From Candidatus Aminicenantota bacterium (GTDB lineage Bacteria; Acidobacteriota; Aminicenantia; Aminicenantales; Saccharicenantaceae), in contig JACIYI010000007.1 in the NCBI GenBank assembly GCA_014360005.1, forward strand, positions 1-64,000: 64,000 bases of DNA, read 5' to 3'. Below the pieces are notes generated by a model. It searched no databases. It was given only the letters and a program-made list of their open reading frames with translations, and had not been told where the DNA came from. A program made the translations under genes and the position numbers. Positions 36,652-45,800 of the stretch are shown one piece after another. Numbering within the stretch: the stretch's first letter is position 1; every line of letters starts with the position of its first letter.

Positions 36652-38037
36652 TCAGGAAAAAAGATTTTCTATATCCTTGATTTTCTTGGGAATGGCGGGC
36701 CCCAGAACCCGGCTACCCTTGTCAGTTACCAGGACATCGTCTTCAAGCCTGACCCCGCCGAAATCCAGGTATTTTTCCGCCCGCTCATAATTTATGAAAT
36801 CAAAGTGTTTTTTCTCTTTTTTCCAGCTGGCAATGAGTGCCGGAATGAAATAGATTCCTGGTTCGACCGTCAGGACAAAGCCCGGTTCCAGGGTCCGGGC
36901 CAGCCTCAGGTAGCCCAGGCCAAATTGCTCACTCCGTTTGATGCTCTGGTCATAGCCCACATAGTTTTCGCCCAGGTTTTCCATGTCATGGACATCCAGG
37001 CCCAGCATGTGACCCAGGCCATGCGGGAAAAACAGAGCATGGGCCCCGCGGTTGACGGCCTCGTCCAGGTCGCCCTTCATCAGGCCCAGGTCTTTCAGGG
37101 CCTCAGCCATGACCCGGGCTGCCTTGAGGTGGACATCGCGGTATTTGATTCCCGGGGCGATGGCTTTAATCGCTTCTTCCTGGCCTTTAAGGACGATCGA
37201 GTAGATATCCCGCTGCCGCTGGTTGAAGCGGCCACCGACCGGGATGGTCCTGGTTATGTCGCAGGCGTAATGCCTGGCGGATTCAGCTCCGGTATCCATG
37301 ACCATCATCCGGCCCCTGGTCAGGGTATCGCCATAAGAAGTCTTGTGAAAAATCTGTCCGTTGATGGTGACAATCGGTGGAAAAGAAAAGGACATCCCGT
37401 TGGCTCTCAAAACCATTTCCATGAAGGCCAGAACTTCCTGTTCTTTAACTCCGGGCCTGACCCGCGGCACGGCTGCCAGATACATTTCTCTGGTTACGAC
37501 CAGGGCTTTTTCAATTTCTTTGACTTCTTCCGGACTTTTGACCGACCTGAGGGCCACCACCGCTCTAATTAGTTCCAGAGAAGCGGCCGATTTCAGACCA
37601 GCCGGAGCTATCTTCAGCCAGGCCGAAAGCTGCAGCTTGGTTTCAGCCCGGTACGGGGGAAGGAAATGAATCGGGCGGCCCTGAGACCTGGCTTTTTTCA
37701 GGTATTCGGCCAGAGCCGCAGCTGGCTGGACCTGCCTGACACCAACCGCGGCCGCCCGGTCTTTCATCCGGGGCTGGGGTCCAACCCAGATAATATCTTC
37801 CAGAGTAACATCATCCCCGAAAATTATGTCCCGCCTCTCATCAATGTCGATCAGGGCGTTGAGCCCGGGCGAATCCAGGCCGAAGAAATATAGAAAGGTG
37901 CTGTCCTGTCTGAAAGGATAGGCATTGGCCGCATAATTCATCGGACTATCGGTATTGCCAGGAAACAAACAGATTCCCGTCTTAACCAGGCTTTTGAGCT
38001 TCTTTCTTCTCTGTTGATAAACTTCCGGCTTAAACAT
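36652..38037 (-). CDS. pepP: Xaa-Pro aminopeptidase (M24B)
   Basis: A 461-residue metalloaminopeptidase releasing N-terminal residues before proline. The N-terminal creatinase-like domain (about 1-165) begins FKPEVYQQRRKKLKSLV. The pita-bread domain carries the dinuclear metal ligands: VMDTGAESARHYACDITRT (two Asp), HGLGHMLGLDVHD (His), VLTVEPGIYF (Glu) and GGVRLEDDVLVT (Glu). GAGGAGG precedes the ATG. Confidence 0.92.
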   Translation of the reverse strand: MFKPEVYQQRRKKLKSLVKTGICLFPGNTDSPMNYAANAYPFRQDSTFLYFFGLDSPGLNALIDIDERRDIIFGDDVTLEDIIWVGPQPRMKDRAAAVGVRQVQPAAALAEYLKKARSQGRPIHFLPPYRAETKLQLSAWLKIAPAGLKSAASLELIRAVVALRSVKSPEEVKEIEKALVVTREMYLAAVPRVRPGVKEQEVLAFMEMVLRANGMSFSFPPIVTINGQIFHKTSYGDTLTRGRMMVMDTGAESARHYACDITRTIPVGGRFNQRQRDIYSIVLKGQEEAIKAIAPGIKYRDVHLKAARVMAEALKDLGLMKGDLDEAVNRGAHALFFPHGLGHMLGLDVHDMENLGENYVGYDQSIKRSEQFGLGYLRLARTLEPGFVLTVEPGIYFIPALIASWKKEKKHFDFINYERAEKYLDFGGVRLEDDVLVTDKGSRVLGPAIPKKIKDIENLFS

Positions 38038-38254
38038 CGTGTCCTCCTCTTGGTATTTTTACAGTCATCTATACCAGAATTTTAGAATTAAATCAAAATA
38101 ATTCTTGGCTGACGGGGAAGACGGAGTCTGGTTTAGCCTGTCCCGTATAGCTGGCTGTACAGGTTAATAAGAGTAAGCCCCGGACAGAAAAGAGGCCAGG
38201 ATAAAACTGAATGAAAATAGAAGGAAGGATAATTACAAGGGAAAATAAAAAAGA

Positions 38255-38331
<77 letters not shown>

Positions 38332-38340
38332 ATCAGTTCA

Positions 38341-38368
38341 ATTATATCAGAAAATACCCTGATGTCAA
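38341..38368 (-). promoter_or_regulatory. Consensus sigma-70 promoter of tRNA-fMet
   Basis: On the reverse strand TTGACA (38368-38363), a 16-base spacer and TATAAT (38346-38341), both perfect. The mature tRNA 5' end is at 38331, so the 5' leader would be only about three bases. The promoter starts seven bases after the predicted rnpB 3' end. Confidence 0.8.
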
Positions 38369-38374
38369 AAGAAT

Positions 38375-38746
38375 GGCCGGAGCAGGACATAAGCCGAATT
38401 CAGTTACTGCCAGAGGCAGCGGCGGTCATTTGTCTGACCGGCTGATTGCTCAGCCGGTTGAGCGACCTACCCACCCCCTCGGACGGGCCATCCTTAAGCG
38501 GGGCTAATTTGGTCTTGCTCCGGATGGGGTTTGCCCTGCCTCCACTGTCACCAGCGGAGCGGTGAGCTCTTACCTCACCTTTTCACCCTTACCGGTTTCA
38601 CGGGGAAACCGGCGGTGTGTTTTCTGTGGCACTTTCCCCCGGTTGCCCGGAGTCGCGGTTAGCGACCATCCTGCCCTGTGGAGTTCGGACTTTCCTCCCC
38701 TTCTTCCTCATCGGAAGAAGGAGCGACCGCCTCGCCTGCTCCAGCC
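38375..38746 (-). ncRNA. rnpB: RNase P RNA, bacterial type A
   Basis: About 372 bases read on the reverse strand. The conserved 5' block GAGGAAAGTCCGAACTCC followed by ACAGGGCAGGATGG is complementary to about 38667-38701. The central GGGTGAAAAGGTGAGGTAAG block and the GAGGGGGTGGGTAGG block follow, and the 3' GAATTCGGCTTATG is near 38390-38403. The ends pair as helix P1 over about 12 base pairs: GGCTGGAGCAGG at the 5' end with CCTGCTCCGGCC at 38375-38386. This catalytic RNA matures tRNA 5' ends. Its first 88 bases are also the 3' end of the NtrC-type gene. No terminator is seen after P1. Confidence 0.93.
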
Positions 38747-40116
38747 TTTATTTTTATACCATATTGCTCCAGTTTTTTGTAGAGGTTGCTACGGGGGGTG
38801 TCGATTTCCCTGGCTGTTTTGGAGACATTCCAGTTATTGCTTTTAAGTTTGAACAGGATGAAATTTTTTTCCGCTTTCTCCCGGAAATCTTTCAGGGTTT
38901 TAATCCGGCGCAGGTCGGGCAGGAACAGGTCCTTTTCCTGTAGTAGATAATCAGGCAGATCCTGTGGTCCGATTGTTTCTTTATCGGTCAGTATGATCAA
39001 TCTTTCCACCAGATTCCGCAGCTCCCGGACGTTGCCCTTCCAGTGATATTTCATCATTATCTCCAGGGCTTCGGGCGAAAACTTCTTGCGGCGGAAATTA
39101 TTCTCTTCCGAGTAAACGGCGCAGAAATAATCTACCAGCAGGGGTATATCTTCCTTCCTTTCCCGAAGCGGCGGCACCTGCAGGGGCACCACGTTCAGGC
39201 GGAAATAAAGGTCTTCCCGGAACCTACCTTCCTTCATTTCTTTTTTTAGGTCTTTGTTGGTGGCGGCGATTACCCGGACATCGACCTTGATGATTTTGCT
39301 CGAGCCCACCCTCTGGACCTCACCCTCCTCCAGAACCCGAAGAACCTTGGATTGGGTTTTCAGGCTCATATCGCCTATCTCATCCAGGAAAATGGTCCCG
39401 CCGTCAGCCAGTTCAAATTTGCCCGACTGGCGCTCGGTAGCTCCGGTGAAGGCGCCTTTTTCATGGCCGAAAAGTTCGCTCTCAATCAATTCCTCGGGAA
39501 TGGCCGCGCAGTTGACCTGGACGAAGTTCTCGCCGGCCCTGGGGCTGAGGTCGTGGATGGCTCTGGCCACCAGTTCCTTGCCGGTTCCGCTCTCACCCTG
39601 AATCAGGACGGTAGCGTTGGTGGGAGCGATTTTCCTGATTTCCTGCCACAGGCTGACCATGAGCGGGTGCTGACCGATAATCTGGTACTTCTTTTCTGTC
39701 TTTTTTCTTATGTCCTGGACGGTACTCCTTAATTTTCTGGCTTCCAGGGCATGGCGCACGCTGAGCAGCACTCTTTCCCGGTGCAGGGGTTTTTCCAGGA
39801 AATCAAAAGCCCCCAGCTTGGTGGCTTCGACGGCCATGGCAATGGTCCCGTGGCCAGAAATCATTATGATGTCAGGCGGAAACGGCTTCTTTTTGATTTC
39901 TGAGAGCAGGGCCAGACCATCGGTATCAGGCAGCCTGATATCCAGCAGCACCAGGTCAATTTCCGGGTGATCTTCCAGGACTTCCCTGGCGCTGACTCCG
40001 TCACCAGCTTCATAGAAAATATAACCTTCGTATTCCAGTATCATCCGCAGGGACTTGCGGATGTTCTCTTCGTCATCTACCACCAGCAGCCGGTATTTTC
40101 TCTCTTTTTGGTTCAT
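38659..40116 (-). CDS. NtrC-family sigma-54-dependent response regulator
   Basis: A 485-residue three-domain regulator. The receiver domain (about 1-120) has the phospho-acceptor Asp in DLVLLDIRLPDTDG. The AAA+ domain (about 145-380) has Walker A GESGTGKE, the sigma-54 contact loop GAFTGA and the Walker B-type GGTIFLDEIGD. The C-terminus has a Fis-type helix-turn-helix (NWNVSKTAREIDTPRSNLYK). No histidine kinase is adjacent, so its signal is unknown. The last 29 residues are acidic and low-complexity (EEEGEESPNS) and are encoded by the 5' part of rnpB. A TAAAAT lies six bases before the ATG without a Shine-Dalgarno, suggesting a leaderless mRNA. Confidence 0.9.
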   Translation of the reverse strand: MNQKERKYRLLVVDDEENIRKSLRMILEYEGYIFYEAGDGVSAREVLEDHPEIDLVLLDIRLPDTDGLALLSEIKKKPFPPDIIMISGHGTIAMAVEATKLGAFDFLEKPLHRERVLLSVRHALEARKLRSTVQDIRKKTEKKYQIIGQHPLMVSLWQEIRKIAPTNATVLIQGESGTGKELVARAIHDLSPRAGENFVQVNCAAIPEELIESELFGHEKGAFTGATERQSGKFELADGGTIFLDEIGDMSLKTQSKVLRVLEEGEVQRVGSSKIIKVDVRVIAATNKDLKKEMKEGRFREDLYFRLNVVPLQVPPLRERKEDIPLLVDYFCAVYSEENNFRRKKFSPEALEIMMKYHWKGNVRELRNLVERLIILTDKETIGPQDLPDYLLQEKDLFLPDLRRIKTLKDFREKAEKNFILFKLKSNNWNVSKTAREIDTPRSNLYKKLEQYGIKIKAGAGEAVAPSSDEEEGEESPNSTGQDGR

Positions 40117-40162
40117 AGCCCAATTTTAACACATCCGGCTGGCGACTGCTAAAAAATATGTC

Positions 40163-40191
40163 TTGATTATTTTAAAGCTGGCTCCTATATT
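40163..40191 (+). promoter_or_regulatory. Promoter of the catalytic M16 peptidase gene
   Basis: TTGATT (40163-40168), a 17-base spacer and TATATT (40186-40191). The start near 40198 coincides with the first base of the GGGAGG ribosome site, giving a leader of about 11 bases. Confidence 0.55.
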
Positions 40192-40208
40192 TTTTATGGG
40201 AGGAAAAG

Positions 40209-41591
40209 ATTCCTGCCAAAAGAATCACCGGCCTGGCAGTTTGCCTTCTGCTATCATTAATACTGGGTTACGGGCCTGGCTTATCCTGGCCGCGGCTGGA
40301 GGCCCGAGCCCAGGAGAGTCAGACCGGCTCGGAATTCAGCCTTGAAAACGGCCTTAAAATCTATCTTCTCCCCTATTCCAGGTCGCCGCTGTCCACCCTG
40401 GTCCTGGCCGTTCGGGCCGGCGTGGCCGATGAAACTCCCCGGACCAACGGTTTTTCTCACTTGCTGGAACATTGCCTGCTTTTCCGGCAATCTCACCTGA
40501 CTGAAGGTGACCGAATCTTCCGAACCATAAAGAAATACGGGCTTTATTACAACGCCCATACCGAGCAGGACCTGATGTTTTTTGAACTCAGCCTGCCCGG
40601 CGAGCATCTGGAAGCCGGACTGGAGCTCCTTAAAGAAGTTGTGTTCTCTTTTAACCTGACCGAGGAAGCCCTGGAAAAAGAAAAAATTGTTCTGTTAAAA
40701 GAGCTGGCTGAAACCGCCCGGCAACCGGAAAAGGTCGGACTGGCCAGGATTTATGAACTGGCTTTTCCCCAAAGCAGTTACGGACTGCCGGTTTATGGGC
40801 AGGAGGAGGTTATCAGAAAAGCCAGCCTGGTCGACTTAAAAGATTGGCACCAGAAGTATTTCCGATCCAATAGAGCGGCCCTGGTGGTGGTCGGCCAGTT
40901 TGACCGCAGCCGGCTGCAGGCTGAAATAAAGAGCCTTTTTTCTGAGCTCCAACCCGGCCCGGAGACGGCCCGTCATTCGTCCCCAGCTGTCAGCCTCTCC
41001 GAATCTGGTCCGATAGCAGAAATCAGGATGAAAGTCTCTGACACCTACCTCCTGGCCGGTCTGGTGGCTCCCGACTACAACCATCCCGACCGTCTGCCCA
41101 TGGATCTGCTGAGCGAAATCGTCGGCCAGGGATTGAATCCTTTGATCTATCAGGCCTTTGCCGGCCAGTCCAATCTGGTGACTTCGGCCCGTTTTCATTA
41201 CCTGAGTCACGAGCAAGCCGGACTAATTTTTATCTCCCTCACTACCGCAGCAGGTAAAGTGTCGACGACTAAAAGATTGCTTCAGAATTTTCTCCCGAAA
41301 CTGGCAGAAATTAATTATTCTCAAAAAGATTATCTCCCGGGCCAGCAGTGGCTGGTTTTCGATTTTCTCCTGGGAGGCCAGAATCGTTTGCAATGGCTGG
41401 CAGAAAAAATGATGGAAAACCCCTTGCTGCTGGGCCTGTCCCTGGGGAAACACCTGCTCCTGGGCGAGCCTAACCGAGCTCTGAATTACCTTGAGGCCAT
41501 CAAGGCCCTCGATTCTTCCGACCTGAGAAAAGTAGCCCGCAAATACCTGGCCCGGGGCAAGGCGGTCTGGGTGGTGATAAAACCAGAATGA
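40209..41591 (+). CDS. M16 zinc metallopeptidase, catalytic subunit (probable ATT start)
   Basis: An exported M16 peptidase of about 461 residues. The zinc motif H-x-x-E-H is intact in FSHLLEHCLL (His84, Glu87, His88), with the third ligand Glu in the EKIVLLKELAET helix. A good signal peptide (PAKRITGLAVCLLLSLILGY) is encoded upstream of the first GTG (40422). The only position that captures it with proper spacing is ATT at 40209, five bases after GGGAGG. No ATG, GTG or TTG lies in that frame between the promoter and the signal sequence. The partner gene follows with a four-base overlap. Confidence 0.82.
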   Translation: MPAKRITGLAVCLLLSLILGYGPGLSWPRLEARAQESQTGSEFSLENGLKIYLLPYSRSPLSTLVLAVRAGVADETPRTNGFSHLLEHCLLFRQSHLTEGDRIFRTIKKYGLYYNAHTEQDLMFFELSLPGEHLEAGLELLKEVVFSFNLTEEALEKEKIVLLKELAETARQPEKVGLARIYELAFPQSSYGLPVYGQEEVIRKASLVDLKDWHQKYFRSNRAALVVVGQFDRSRLQAEIKSLFSELQPGPETARHSSPAVSLSESGPIAEIRMKVSDTYLLAGLVAPDYNHPDRLPMDLLSEIVGQGLNPLIYQAFAGQSNLVTSARFHYLSHEQAGLIFISLTTAAGKVSTTKRLLQNFLPKLAEINYSQKDYLPGQQWLVFDFLLGGQNRLQWLAEKMMENPLLLGLSLGKHLLLGEPNRALNYLEAIKALDSSDLRKVARKYLARGKAVWVVIKPE

Positions 41592-42898
41592 GAAACAAAA
41601 ATATCTTTGGGGTTGGTCTGCTGTCACTCCTATTTTTGTTTGCAACCAGACCCATAGCGGCTCAGCCTCTGACCTTTGAACTCATAACTCTCTCCAACGG
41701 GTTAAAAATATTCTACCAGCAGGACCCCGAGCTAAAATTCAGCACGGTGTTTTTCCATCTGGCCGGCGGTCAATCCCTGGAAAAAACCGGTGAGAGCGGC
41801 CTGGCCTATCTTACCACCAGGCTGATGGCCGAAGTCAGCGACGAGGACCGGTTGTCGGGACTTCTGGCCAGCGGGGTCAACCTGAGCGCCGGCAGCCGGG
41901 CCGATTTTTCTGTTATCAGGTTTGAGGCTTCCAGTCAGCAACTCGGAAGAATCATGGAAATAATAAGTGCCGGTCTCAAGAAACCTCTTTTTTCCAGGCC
42001 GAGGATTGATAACGTCAGGAAGACCATGAAGCTCGAAGCACGGAAAGAAAGCTGCCGGCTGGTTGAGGCGGCTCTGATCTGTCTGCGCCGGCAGATATTC
42101 CCGGGCAGTCCTTATGGCCAATCACTTTATGGGCGGGAAACTGACCTGGTTTCCCTGGGCAAGAAAGATATAAGTCGGTTTTATGAATCCGTCCTGAATA
42201 GCGGACAGCTCAGCCTGTTAATTGTTTCTGACCTTGATAAGAAAAGCATCCTGGAGCTGGCGGCGCAGTACCTGTCCTGGGTGAAAAAATCGGAACCGGC
42301 CGAAATAAAGGTCTTTCCTGTCGCTGAAAAGGAACGGGTCTTGGCCGCAGGCTCAGGCTGCGATTATTATCAGGGGCCCGCAGGCGCGGCTGTAGTCCTG
42401 GCTTATGTTCTGCCTGGAGAGCTAAAAGATATCTACCCGGCTGCTTATCTACTGGAAAAAATCGTGGGTGAAGGGCCCGGCTCCATCATCTGGTCTCTGC
42501 GCCAGGAGGGCGGACTGGCCTATAACCTGAACTCTCGTCTGGAAGTAATCGGCGGACAGGCCATATTTGTCTGCTGCATGGAAACCGACCCGGAAAAAGC
42601 CCGGCCGGGGCTGGATTCGCTGCAAGCCACTTTTAACCGACTTGGCCAGGCAGGACTGGATCCAGAAACAATCTCCAGCGGCAAAACCCTGGCCCGGAAC
42701 AGCTACCTTCGCCAGTCCCTCGAGCGTGATCACCGCCTGAGTTTCTTCTCCCTGCTTCTGGCTAATAACCTATCTCTGGATTTTTACAACCGCTTTCTGG
42801 AATTGATAGAGGCAGTCAGTCCAGACCGTCTGAATGAACTAGTCCGCTCGACCTTCCTGCCTGACCGGGCTTATGAAATCCTGGTCGTCCGGGAATGA
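41588..42898 (+). CDS. M16 family non-catalytic partner subunit
   Basis: A 436-residue M16-fold protein with a signal peptide (FGVGLLSLLFLFATRPIAAQ). The zinc motif is lost: Y-L-T-T-R at 74-78 occupies the H-x-x-E-H place. Other fold elements are kept: LSNGLKIFYQQDPE, YLLEKIVGEGPGSIIWSLRQEGGLAYNL. It overlaps the catalytic gene by ATGA and probably forms a heterodimer with it, as in bacterial PqqL/YmxG-like or mitochondrial-processing-type pairs. It is convergent and directly adjacent to the PFOR gene. Confidence 0.87.
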   Translation: MRNKNIFGVGLLSLLFLFATRPIAAQPLTFELITLSNGLKIFYQQDPELKFSTVFFHLAGGQSLEKTGESGLAYLTTRLMAEVSDEDRLSGLLASGVNLSAGSRADFSVIRFEASSQQLGRIMEIISAGLKKPLFSRPRIDNVRKTMKLEARKESCRLVEAALICLRRQIFPGSPYGQSLYGRETDLVSLGKKDISRFYESVLNSGQLSLLIVSDLDKKSILELAAQYLSWVKKSEPAEIKVFPVAEKERVLAAGSGCDYYQGPAGAAVVLAYVLPGELKDIYPAAYLLEKIVGEGPGSIIWSLRQEGGLAYNLNSRLEVIGGQAIFVCCMETDPEKARPGLDSLQATFNRLGQAGLDPETISSGKTLARNSYLRQSLERDHRLSFFSLLLANNLSLDFYNRFLELIEAVSPDRLNELVRSTFLPDRAYEILVVRE

Positions 42899-45800
42899 TC
42901 AACCTTCGGCCAGCTTCTTATAATATTCGTACCGTTTCTTAGCTTCCTGAGCGGCCTGAGCAAACAGCTGTCTGGCTATATCCGGATAGTCCTGCATGAC
43001 CGAGCGGTACCGAATCTCATTCTTAAGAAAAGTCTCGTAATCCAGCTTGGGTTCCTTGGAATCAAGGATGAAGGGGTTCTTCCCTTCTCTGGCCAGCATC
43101 GGGTTGTAGCGATAGAGGATCCAGTAGCCAGTATCCACCGCCAGCTTCTCTTCCTGCTGCGATTTGCTCATATCAATGCCGTGGTTGATGCAGGGCGAAT
43201 AGGCGATAATCAGGGATGGCCCGTCGTAGGCTTCAGCTTCCAGGAAGGCCTTAAGACACTGGTTCATGTTGGCCCCCATGGCCACCGAGGCCACGTAGAC
43301 ATAGCCGTAGCTCATGACCATCCGGCCCAGGTCCTTCTTCACGGTCTTCTTGCCGGAAGAAGCGAACTTAGCCCGGGAACCGGTCGGGGTTGACTTAGAA
43401 GCCTGGCCGCCTGTATTGGAATAAACTTCAGTGTCCAGGACCAGCAGGTTAACGTTGCGGTTCATGGCTACCACGTGGTCCAGACCGCCAAAACCGATGT
43501 CATAGGCCCAGCCGTCGCCGCCGATGCACCAGACGCTCTTGTCCACCAGGTAATCCTGAAGTTCGGCAATCCTGGTTAGATAGGGTTTGGCCGCATCGTT
43601 CTTGGCCAGAGCTCTGGGCAGAAGTTCCTGAATCTTGCGGGCAGTAGTCTTGGCCTGGTCGCCTTTATCATTCCAGAGTTCTTTCATCTTCTGGAAAGCT
43701 TCCATCAGTTCGGGCAGGGTCCCGGCCTCCAGGGCGGCATTGAGATTGGCCCAGAGTTGCCGGCGCCTGGTATCAACCGCCAGCCTCATCCCGAAGCCAT
43801 ATTCGGCATTGTCCTCAAACAGGGAGTTGGCCCAGGCCGGCCCTTTTCCTTCTTTATTCGTGGCATAGGGAGAAACCGGGAAAGTCCCACCGTAGATAGA
43901 GGAACAGCCGGTGGCATTGGCGATAATCATCCGATCGCCGAAGAGCTGGGTGGCCAGCTTGATATAAGGTGTCTCGCCGCAGCCGCCGCAGGCCCCGCTG
44001 AACTCAAACAACGGGGTCAGGAACTGGGAACCCTTGATGGTGTCAATCTTGACCCCATCCAGCAGGCTATCGGGCAGGCTATCAAAGAACTTTTCGTTCT
44101 CATTCTGACCAGCCGCTCTTTCTTCATCGATCGGAACCATGACCAGGGCCTTTTCCTTGGCCGGGCAGGTCTCGACACAGACGCCGCAGCCAACGCAGTC
44201 TTCAATATAAACCTGGAGGCGATATTTAAGGTTCTTGTCGTTCTTGGTATTGGAGACCAGGATGCTGAAGGTTGCCGGAGCATTCTTCAGGTCGTCGGGC
44301 AGTATCTGCTTGACCCGGATGGCGGCGTGGGGGCAGACAAAAGTGCACTGGTTGCACTGAATACAATTTTCAGGTAACCAGCGGGGAACCTCCTCGGCGA
44401 TGCCTCTTTTTTCCAGCTTGGCCGTGTTGGTGGGTATCCGTCCGTCTTCTGGCATCCTGGACACGGGAATGGTATTGCCCTTGAAGTGCATGATTGGCTC
44501 GATGACCTGGCGGGCAAAGTCATCAGCCTCTTCCGGAATCAGGCGCGGCACCGGTGCCGACCTGGTGATTTTATCCGGTATCGGGACTTCTTCCAGAGCT
44601 TCCAGGGACCGGTCGACGGCTTTCAGGTTTTTGGCCACTACATCCTCGCCCTTCTTGTGATAGGTCTTGTGGATGGCTTTCTTGATGAGGTCGATAGCCT
44701 TGTCTTCGGGCAGCACCCCGGAAATCTTGAAGAAGCAGACCTGCATGATGGTGTTGATTCTGTTCTTGAGGCCCACTTCCTGGGCAATCTTGAAGGCATC
44801 GATGTTGTAGACCTTTATCTTTTTCTCAATGATGGTTTTCTGCATATCGGCGGTCAGGTGTTCAAAAACCTCTTCCTTAGGCCAGGGTGAATTCAGCAGG
44901 AAGACTCCGCCCGGTCTCAATCCTTCCAGGACATCATAGCGACCGATGTAGGCCGGCTTGTGCAGAGCGACGAAATCAACGGTGTTCAGCAGGTATTCCG
45001 ACTTGATGGGATACTTCCCGAAGCGGAGGTGGGAGATGGTCACCCCGCCTGATTTCTTGGAATCGTATTCAAAGTAACCCTGGGCATACAGGTCGGTATT
45101 GTCGCCGATGATGGTAATAGAGTTCTTGTTGGCTCCGACCGTGCCATCGGAACCGTATCCCCAGAACTTGCAGCGCACGGTGCCTTCCGGCTCGGTTTCC
45201 AGAACCGATCCCACCGGCAGAGAGGTTTTGGTGACATCGTCTTCGATGCCCACGGTAAAGCCATGGAAGCAGGCTCCAGCCAGGTGGTCGTACACGGCCT
45301 TAACCATGGCCGGGGTGAATTCCTTGGAAGACAGCCCATAGCGCCCGCCGATAATCTTGACGTCGCGGCCGCACAGGGCCGAAACCACGTCCAGGTAGAG
45401 TGGTTCTCCGATGGCCCCGGGCTCTTTGGTCCGGTCCAGGACGGCTATTTTCTTGACCGTCTGGGGAATGACCGCGTTCAGGGCTTCTACCGAGAAGGGA
45501 CGGTACAGGCGGACCTTGACCAGCCCGACTTTATAGCCGTGCTTGTTCAGATAGTCGATTGTCTCCTCAGCGGTTTCAGCTCCCGAACCCATGATGACTA
45601 TCACCCGGTCGGCATCGGGCGCGCCGAAATAATCGAATAGATGATACTGGCGGCCGGTGACCCTGGCCACTTTATCCATGTATTCCTGGACTATTCCCGG
45701 AGTGGCCGCGTAGTACTTGTTAACTGTTTCCCGGCCCTGAAAATAAACATCCGGGTTCTCGGCCCCGACCTTCATCATCGGTTTTTCCGGGTTCATGGCT

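Noticed and set aside
40196..40345. Small 49-codon frame starting at the ATG just before the M16 gene
   Set aside because: It overlaps the M16 signal-peptide code in another frame, has no ribosome site and shows no recognisable features.
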